Virus record (IMG/VR): IMGVR_UViG_3300027771_000009
Coordinates: 1 to 64,000 of that record
Reading direction: 5' to 3' (one strand)
Origin: a virus
DNA length: 64,000 bases
Position 1 is the first letter of the stretch; each line of letters opens with the position of its first letter. A program made the position numbers and the translations under genes. Shown in pieces: positions 19,687 to 29,600 of this stretch. Below the pieces are notes generated by a model. That model was not told where the DNA came from, did not search any database, and saw only the letters and a list, made by a program, of their open reading frames with translations.

Positions 19687-19695
19687 ATATTTATA
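19687..19695 (+). promoter_or_regulatory. Putative late promoter box
   Basis: ATATTTATA lies 18 nt before the ATG at 19714, in the short gap after the 5098-aa gene. It would start the second fibre transcription unit. Confidence 0.5.
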
Positions 19696-19713
19696 TAGGA
19701 AAAAGACAATAAA

Positions 19714-20580
19714 ATGGCAGATGTATTTGTACCGCTAAATGCGTTTAAATCGATTGTAACAACTCTGACCGGTGAAGATGATATTGTATATTCCACACCA
19801 AGTGGGGTTTCAACTATCGTTCTATCTGCTCAGATTACTAATAATAGTAATTCCAATACGGAAGAGGTTACTGTAAAATTAGATTCAAACCGGAAAATAC
19901 CAGAACCACAATTACAAAATGTGGTAAATACTGGTAGTTTTTATAGTGCTTCGGCATTATTAGAAATTAATAGAACTTATATTGAAAAGGAAGCAGCAGC
20001 ATACGTTGGATTCCAAAACAATTTACAAGATATACCATTTTCATTTACATCATCAATATTTGAGGAAAGAATACATACTGCATTTGATGGTATTGTGTTT
20101 GATATCGAAAATGGTGGTACATTGAGAACGAAAAAAGCAGCATTATCATTTTATGATAAAAACGGAGTTAGTTTAATCATAGGTGATGCTCAATTGACAT
20201 CATCATATGATGCTATCACTTACGCAAATACTCTAACCAATCAAATTTTACTAAATGAATCAGTAACTGGTTCAGCGGATGTACTTAGATTATATCAAAC
20301 TACATTTACTCAATCATACGATGAAAGTATAGTTCCTGAAAGTGGTTCTATTTCGTTAATAACAGATTTACTTACAATAGTAGCAGATACTGTATATAAC
20401 CCAACAAGAGTACCACAAGAAAAAATTGAATTTATTAGTAACTTTCCTATACCAAAGGGAGATTCACTATCACCCGTTGTGGCCGGAAAATTAGTATTAG
20501 AGCAAGATTTTGGGTTAGTATTTTCTGGTTCGGAGGATTTAAAAGTTGTACTTTCTATTTTGGAAAGTGCAAATGAATAA
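19714..20580 (+). CDS. Beta-sandwich fibre-associated protein with inserted helical module
   Basis: A 288-residue protein. Its first 60 residues (VYSTPSGVSTIVLSAQITNN) and last 45 residues (IPKGDSL, AGKLVLEQ, LKVVLSILE) match the two halves of the 110-aa protein at 34104-34436 (VYSCPAATSATVIGVNVAN; LPQGSS, GGDQKVVLE, VDVVVSVLE). The middle (about residues 70-225) resembles a divergent, Cys-free copy of the repeat module of the 5098-aa protein (LLEINRTYIEKEAAAYV, then KKAALSFYDKNG). So it looks like one small beta-sandwich with a module inserted in a loop. It probably acts as an adaptor or tip component of the fibre apparatus. It is preceded by its own late-type box and is 22 nt from the next giant gene. 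Confidence 0.75.
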   Translation: MADVFVPLNAFKSIVTTLTGEDDIVYSTPSGVSTIVLSAQITNNSNSNTEEVTVKLDSNRKIPEPQLQNVVNTGSFYSASALLEINRTYIEKEAAAYVGFQNNLQDIPFSFTSSIFEERIHTAFDGIVFDIENGGTLRTKKAALSFYDKNGVSLIIGDAQLTSSYDAITYANTLTNQILLNESVTGSADVLRLYQTTFTQSYDESIVPESGSISLITDLLTIVADTVYNPTRVPQEKIEFISNFPIPKGDSLSPVVAGKLVLEQDFGLVFSGSEDLKVVLSILESANE

Positions 20581-20602
20581 TAGTTAAGTTGAAAAATAAT
20601 AG

Positions 20603-23600
20603 ATGAGTCAATTATTAAGCGGTAAGGTAAGAGTAGTTCGTCCGCAGGATGTATCGGATGATAGATATGAGTATTTATCGCTACAGGAAGCGGAACCTAA
20701 TTTAGGTATTCCACTAAGTGGGAGTATCGCAAGTGGCTCGGTTGCACTTATTGCGTCAGATGTAGATGGAAATCGTTTATTTATCACTAAAATCCAATTA
20801 GAAGAATTTAGTGGTTCATTTAGTGGTTCTTTTGCAGGTGATGGTTCCGAATTAAATAACCTACCTTTTTCAAGTCAATTAATAAGTGGGTCTGCATCCG
20901 CATCAATAGCACCAAACACTGGATTCTTAGTAAACGTATCTTCATCATTTGATGGTGATGTGGATGTGAATGGTGATGTTAGAGTTACTGGTGATTTATA
21001 TGTAGATGATAGAATAGTAGCTAGGGAAATCTTAGTAGAAATAGTATCATCATCAATTATATTCTCATCTGGTTCAAACAAGTTTGGTAACACACCAGAT
21101 GATTTGCAAGAATTTACTGGTTCAGTTGGAATGAATGGTTCGTTAAACGTAGAGGGTGATATCTCAACAACTAATGTAACCGCTTCAATCGTATCATCTT
21201 CACTTTTTATCGGAGATGGTAGCCAATTATTCAACCTACCAGCCGCAGAGCAATCATCAAGAATAGCAGATGGTGCAGTAAGTGCTTCGGTAGATAACGA
21301 AACCGGATTTATTGTAATATCAAAAGAAAGTGGTTCACAATTCACTGGTTCATTATTTGTAAGTGGTGGTATATCACTTGGAAGTGGTAGTGTATTTAGT
21401 GGTAGTGGGGCAAATCTATTTGATATACCAAAAGCAGCATTAACCCCTGATGCATTATTATCATCATTCATTACAAGCGGGTCTGTTACCGCATCTGTTG
21501 ACCCTAACTTTGGATTCAAATTAGAGGGTACCGATAGAGCAGAATTTAGTTCATCACTTTTCGTAAGTGGTGGAGTTTCATTAGGAAGTGGTTCAGTATT
21601 TAGTGGTAGTGGTGCGGATTTATTTGATATACCCCGTTCAGCACTTACACAAGATGCTTTATTATCCAATGTAATAGTAAGTGGTTCCGTAACCGCATCT
21701 GTTTCACCAAGCAAGGGACTTGTGGTAACTTCAATAGAAAGTGGTTCAACATTCTTCGGAGATATAAAATTACAAACTGGTTCATTTAGTGGTAGTGGGG
21801 CAAATTTATTCAACATACCCAGATCAGCAATAACTGAAGATGCTGATTTATCAACATTTATAACAAGTGGTAGTATAACTGCTTCTGTAACACCTGATGA
21901 TGGATTTGTTGTAACTTCAATAGAAAGTGGTTCAACTTTCTTTGGGGATGTTAGGGTAGAAAGTGGCTCAACCTTTAGTGGTAGTGGAGCAGATTTATTT
22001 GATATACCCCGTTCAGCATTTACTGGAGATGCATTTAGAATTGCTAGTGGTAGTGTAACTGCCTCTGTAACACCTAATGACGGATTTGTTGTAACTTCAA
22101 TAGAAAGTGGTTCAACTTTCTTCGGTGATGTTACATTATCATCTGGTTCAATATTTAGTGGTAGTGGTGAGGGGTTATTTGATATACCTCGGTCAGCACT
22201 TACTAACGATGCATTATTATCAACTGAAATTGTTACTGGTTCAATTACAGCATCGGTAACTCTTGAAGAAGGACTTGTAGTTACTTCAGTTGAGAGTGGT
22301 TCTACATTCTTTGGAGAAGTGAGAGTAGAAAGTGGCTCGGCATTTAGTGGTAGTGGTGAAAAGTTAAGAGATATACCATTTTCAGCACTTTCAACAGATG
22401 CACAAGATTCAATTACATCATTAGTATCTGATGAATCGAAAATATTAGTAAGTGGTTCGGTTTCTGCATCTGTTGATGCTGAAAATGGATTCATAGTAAC
22501 ATCAATCGCAAGTGGTTCAACTTTCTTTGGAAATGTAGGTGTAGCTAGCGGTTCTTCTTTTAGTGGTAGTGGTGCATTATTAAACGATATACCATTCGCA
22601 GCTATCTCAACAACATCTGATGATACATTTTCTTCAATAATCTCAGGCGATTCAAAACGATTGATAACTGGTTCCATAACGGCATCAGTTGATATAAATA
22701 AAGGATTCGTAATTGAATCGAAAGAAAAAGGAACTCAGATTACTGGTTCTGTTAATATTAGTGGTTCAATATCATCTTCAGTATTTGAAGGAGATGGTAG
22801 TGGATTAGTTAATATACCTCGCTCGGCACTTACTGAAGATGCACTTGTATCAACGGAAATTACTACTGGTTCCATAACGGCATCTGTAACACCAGAAAAT
22901 GGATTTACAGTAACATCAGTAGAACTTGGTTCTACATTTAGTGGTTCTATAAATGTTGATTTAGCAGTAACTGCGTCTGGATTCAAAGGTAGTGGTAGGG
23001 ATTTAACTGATATAGTAACTACACAATTAGTTAGTGGAGCTGTAATTGCTGATGTATCACCTGACGCTGGATTTAGAGTAGTATCTCAAACAGTTGGTTC
23101 ACAATTTACTGGTTCAGTAAGTGTGGATACATCAATGCAAGCTGTAACATTCGTATCAGCATCTACGTTTAAAGGTAGTGGTGCTGAATTAACTGATATA
23201 GTAATTACTGAAATAATAAGTGGAGCAGTTTCTGCAACGGTTACACCTGATGATGGATTTGTAGTAACCTCTAATGATAGTGGTTCTACATTTGTTGGTA
23301 GTGTTGATGTGGATGGTTTAGTTACTGTAACTGATTCAATTAACATAACAGGTAACGTATCCGCATCTATGTTTACTGGAAGTGGAGCTGGGTTATTCAA
23401 TATACCTCGTTCGGCACTTACTGAGGAGGCTTTACTAATAAGTGAAATTGTAAGTGGTAGTATAACTGCATCTGTATCACCTGATTCTGGGTTTACTGTT
23501 ACTTCAATAGAAAGTGGCTCAACCTTCTTAGGTGAAGTTAGAGTAGAAAGTGGGTTTACATTTAGTGGTAGTGGGGCAAATTTATTTAATATACCTCGCT

Positions 23601-26600
23601 CGGCACTTACTGAAGATGCTGATTTATCAACATTTATTACAAGTGGTAGTGTAACTGCATCTGTAACACCAGAAAATGGATTTGTTGTAACTTCGATAGA
23701 AAGTGGTTCTACATTTAGTGGTTCTGTATTTTTATCATCCGGCTCATTCTTTAGTGGTAGTGGAGAACAGTTATTCGATATACCAAAATCAGCAATATCT
23801 GATTTAGATACTTCATTAATATTTAGTGGTAGTGTATCTGCTTCAACTAGACCATCTACCGGTTTTACTGTTACTTCAATAGAAAGTGGCTCAACCTTCT
23901 TAGGTGAAGTTAGAGTAGAAAGTGGTTCCGTATTTAGTGGTAGTGGAGAAAAGTTATTCGATATACCAAAATCAGCAATATCTGATTTAGATAGTTCATT
24001 AATTTTTAGTGGAAGTGTAACCGCATCGGTTGAACCTACTGATGGATTTATTGTAACATCTATCGTAAGTGGTTCAACATTCTTCGGAGATATAAAATTA
24101 CAAACTGGTTCATTTAGTGGTAGTGGTGCTAAACTATTTGATATACCAAGAACAGCACTAACCCCTGATGCATTAGTTAGTACATTAATTACATCTGGTT
24201 CGGCAACGGCATCTATTTCACCAAACTTTGGGTTTGTTGTTAACACCTCATCATCTATTGAAGGTGATTTAACTGTTGATAATGATTTATATGTAGGTGG
24301 AGCAATAAACGCAACTGAACTTAATGTAACATTCATAAACTCAGAAGTAATTTATTCTTCTGGTTCAAATCAGTTTGGTGATAGTATTACTGATAGACAA
24401 GAATTTACTGGTTCTATAAACGTTAGTGGTTCACTTAACGTTGATGATGGAATCATTGGTGGTGATGGTAGTGGTCTATTTAATATACCACAATCAGCAT
24501 TAACTGAAGCTGCAACCTTAATCGCAACTGGTAGTGTAACGGCATCAGTACATCCGATACGTGGGTTTGAAGTAAATTCAAAAAGTAAATTTGAAGATAC
24601 TCTAACTATTACTGGTAGTTTAATTGTAAATAACCAAAATAGAGTAACAGATAATTTAACTAAAGTAATTACAGTACAATCTACTGATGCTGGTAACAAA
24701 TATTTTGTAGATGGTATTTTAAGACCTCTTATTTACTTAACTGTTGGTAACACTTATACGTTTAATCAATCAGATTCAAGTAATTCAACTCATGAAATAA
24801 GATTCTCCACTACCGATGATGGTACGCATGGTGGTGGTAGTTCATATACAACGGATGTAGATAATGGTAGTATAGCAGCTGGAACTAATGGTTCTGCAGT
24901 TACTATTGAAATAACTTCAGAGACACCAACAACTTTATATTATTATTGTTTAAATCACTCTGGAATGGGTGCTAGTACTTTACAATTAAATGTATTCCCA
25001 TCATCAAATTCATTAATTGAAGATGATGTTAAAATAAGTGGTTCATTAATTGTAACTGAAAATATAACTGCAAATATAATAAACGCTGAACAATATAGTG
25101 GTTCATTCTTTAGTGGTAGTGGACGGGATTTATTTGATATACCATTCTCTAATTTAACTGGAGATGCATTCAAAATCGTAAGTGGTTCAGTAACCGCATC
25201 AGTTTCACCAAATGATGGATTTGTAGTAACCTCAAAAGATAGTGGTTCACAATTTACTGGTTCATTATTTATAAGTGGTGGAGTTGAAATAAATAGTGGT
25301 TCATCGTTTAGTGGTAGTGGTGAGAATTTATTCAACATACCTTTAGCAGCATTTACACCGGCTGCACAAGATGCAGTTGATGCTATCTTATCGTTCGAAG
25401 CTGGTAGAATATCAACTGGTAGTGTAACGGCATCGGTTGATGTTGAAAGAGGATTCATCGTAGATTCTGTAATTAGTGGTTCTACTTTTAGTGGTTCATT
25501 ATTTGTAAGTGGTGGTATTAGTGTAATTAGTGGTTCTGTATTTAGTGGTAGTGGTGCTGATTTATTTGATATACCATTTACCGCACTTTCGCAAGAAGCT
25601 ATTAACGCACTTATATCTACCGAAATAAAAAGTGGTAGTGTTACAGCTTCAGTTGCACCTGATACTGGATTTGTAGTAACTTCTATTGAAAGTGGTTCTA
25701 CATTTACGGGTTCAGTTGATATTAGTGGTTCAATCTCAGCTTCATTATTTGAAGGAGATGGTAGTGGATTAACAAACATACAATTGGCAAACTTATCGTT
25801 AGAGATAAGTCAAATAACATCTGGTTCTGTAACTGCATCGGTTGACCCAATTGAGGGATTTGTAGTAACATCATTAGATAGTGGTTCTACATTTACAGGC
25901 TCAGTTGATGTAAGTGGTTCATTTACTGTTACTGGTGGGATTATAACTGGTGATGGTAGTGGTATTACAAATATTGATTTGGCTAACTTATCGATTGATG
26001 CATCCAGTATCTTTACGGGTTCAGTTACTGCATCTGTAAAAGAAGATGGTCGATTTATAGTTGAAGATTCCACACACGTAGTTAAATCAGAATTTAGTGG
26101 TTCAATATTTGTATCAGAATCTGTAATAGCTAGAGCATTTATTGGTGATGGTAGCCAAATTACAAATGTACAAGCCGCAGCATCCCCAAAGATAGCTAGT
26201 GGTTCGGCAACCGCATCAGTTGAGAGTGGTGAGTTCTTCATTGTAAACTCATTTAGTGGTTCACAATTTACATCATCAGTTGATATTAGTGGTTCTGTAT
26301 CAGCATCACTGTTCATTGGTGATGGTGGTGGTTTATTCAATATTCCATTAGATGCACTTGAAGATTTACAATTAGTAAAAATTAACTCTGGTTCCGGTGA
26401 AGCAATAATTGACCCTGATAAGTTATTTGTGAATGTTCCAATAACCGCATCTCGATATGATGGTGATGGTAGTGGATTATTTAACATACCAGCGGAATCA
26501 TTACAAGATTTAAAATTAGATAAAATTGAAAGTGGTTCAGCTGTTGCAATTATTTCACCTGATAGAGGGTTAGAAATAAATGTAGGAGTTAGTGTATCTC

Positions 26601-29600
26601 AATCACTTAGTGTAAGTGGTGGGTTATTCATAACTGGTAGTGATGTTATTGCTGCAAGTGGTTCAACATTCGTTGGTGATGGTAGTGGGTTAAGTAATAT
26701 TAACATCGCTAACTTAGCATTTGAAACTTCCTTATTAGAAAGTGGTAGTGCAACTGCAGAAATTTCACCAAACTTAGGATTACAAATAAACACATCAGCA
26801 TCCATTAGTGGAGGATTGAGTGTAGAAAAAAATATATACTCACCAATTATTAATGGTGGGCAAATTACTGGTTCACTTTATGGTGGGTACTATGGTGAAG
26901 GCGATGCAGTAGATAGGGATATTCTTATTTATGATGATGCTCGTTCTAAATATGTACCTGTACCTGAATCAACACCAACAATTGCTGAACCATTTACAAA
27001 CGTAACTGAGGTAACTATTGTACACAACTTTGATGTTGAATATCCAATAGTACAGGTTTACGAAACTGGTTCAAATGGAATGATTATTCCACAAGCTATT
27101 GAACCTCTTAATAGTAACTCTATTAAAGTAACCTTTAGTGGATTGACAAGTGGACACGTTGTTGTTGGTAGTGGAGGTTCTAAAATAAGTGGAGCAGTTA
27201 GTGGAGATAATGTAATTGGAATTGTACCATCGGCATCTAGAGCAAGTTCAGCACTTATTGCGGATACTGCAACAAATGTTGCTGGATTAGATTCAGCATC
27301 TATTGCTTTACTTAATAATTTAGAAAACTTTGTATTAAACGAACAAACCGCATCTATGACGGTGTTGAGTTCATCGTTCGCTCTTACCGCATCATATGCA
27401 TTAAACGCAGCTTCATCTGATTCATCTGGTGATATTAGTAGTGATATAACTGCTTCTATGAGTGTTGCAACCGCATCATACTCACATTACGCATTAACTG
27501 CTTCTTACGCATTAAATGCTGGAGAAGCTGGTGGGGGTGGAGATTTAACTTCGGCACAAACGGCATCGATGTATGTTTACTCATCATCTTTTTCCTCAAT
27601 TGCAGAATTTGCTTTAAACGCTGGTGGTAGTGGAGCTGGATTCCCATTTGAGGGATATGCTGAACTAACTGGTAGTTTAGATATAAGTGGTAGTTTAATA
27701 ATCACAGGTAGTACGTTTATACAAAACTTAGAAAGTGGTTCATCTGATTTCGTAGTAACATATAACGAAACAACTGGTAGATTAGAAAAAAGAGATATAG
27801 AAGCAGCGCAAGGCGCCGATGGTACTTCTGGTAGTAGTGGTACATCTGGTAGTAGTGGTACATCTGGTTCATCGGGTACTTCTGGTTCATCTGGAACATC
27901 TGGTTCAGATGGTACATCTGGTTCATCTGGTACTTCTGGTACTTCTGGAACTTCTGGAACTTCTGGGACAAGTGGTACGAGTGGTACTTCTGGTTCTTCT
28001 GGTTCGTCTGGTTCAAGCGGAAGTAGTGGTAGTTCTGGAACGAGTGGTACAACTGGTACTTCTGGTTCATCTGGAACATCTGGTACTTCTGGAACATCTG
28101 GTACTTCTGGAACATCTGGTTCATCAGGCTCAAGCGGTAGTAGTGGAAGTAGTGGAAGTAGTGGTTCATCTGGTACAACTGGTTCGCATGGAACATCTGG
28201 TTCTTCTGGTTCTTCAGGCTCAAGCGGAAGTGGTGGTACATCTGGTTCATCTGGTAGTAGTGGAACATCTGGTTCATCTGGTAGTAGTGGTACATCTGGT
28301 TCATCCGGTTCATCTGGAACATCAGGTTCTTCTGGTTCTTCTGGTTCTTCTGGAACATCGGGTTCAACCGGTAGAGAAGGTGGTAGATTATACACAGTAA
28401 CCAACAATGGCTTTAATTATTCTTTTGCTGGATATGTTGGAAATTTCCCAACATTAACATTAGTAAAGGGAGAACTTTATTACTTCGATGTAAGTGGCGT
28501 AAGTATATCTCACCCATTCGCTATACGATTAGCAGATGGTGATTCAACATCAGTACCTGGTATTGATAATAATGATACTGTTAGTGGAAAGTATGGTACC
28601 GATGTATTAATAAAATATAGAGTTCCCGAAGATGCTCCTAATAGTATAGTTTATCAATGTGTTAATCATTCTGGGATGATTGGAACGATTAGTATTGTAA
28701 ATAAAAATGGTACTTCTGGTACATCTGGTTCATCTGGTACTTCTGGAACGAGTGGGAGTAGTGGTTCGTCTGGAACTTCTGGAACATCTGGTTCTTCTGG
28801 AACATCTGGTTCTTCTGGAACATCTGGAACTTCTGGTTCAGCAGGTTCAGCAGGAACGAGTGGAAGTAGTGGTACATCTGGTACAAGTGGTAGTAGTGGA
28901 AGTAGTGGAACATCTGGTTCTTCTGGAACGAGTGGTACATCAGGTTCATCTGGTTCGTCTGGAACGAGTGGAAGTAGTGGAACATCTGGAAGTAGTGGTT
29001 CATCTGGTTCATCTGGAAGTAGTGGTACTTCTGGTACATCTGGAACTTCTGGTAGTAGTGGAAGTAGTGGTTCTTCTGGAAGTAGTGGAACATCTGGAAG
29101 TAGTGGAACATCTGGTTCATCTGGTAGTAGTGGTAGTAGTGGAAGCAGTGGTTCTTCTGGAAGTAGTGGAACATCTGGAAGTAGTGGATTGAGTGGTAGT
29201 AATGGAACTTCTGGTTCTTCTGGTTCAAGTGGAACGAGTGGGGAGAGTGGTTCTTCTGGAACTTCTGGGACATCTGGAACGTCTGGGACATCTGGGACAA
29301 GTGGAGAAGCTGGTTCATCGGGTACATCTGGAACAAGCGGTACATCTGGTGTAAGCGGTTCTTCTGGAACTTCTGGAACTTCTGGAACTTCTGGGACAAG
29401 TGGAACTTCTGGTGAAGCTGGTTCATCTGGAACGAGTGGTACGTCTGGTTCTTCTGGAACAAGCGGTACTTCTGGAACGAGTGGTAGTAGTGGTTCTTCT
29501 GGTACATCTGGTACTTCTGGTTCAAACGGAACATCTGGTACATCTGGTACATCTGGTAGTAGTGGTACATCTGGTTCATCTGGTTCATCTGGTTCATCGG

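Noticed and set aside
20875-26805. Series of reverse-strand open frames up to 600 aa
   Set aside because: They mirror the SGS beta-repeat array (repeating PLSIEVTTNP-type translation). The sense frame has coherent domains and the right flanking genes.
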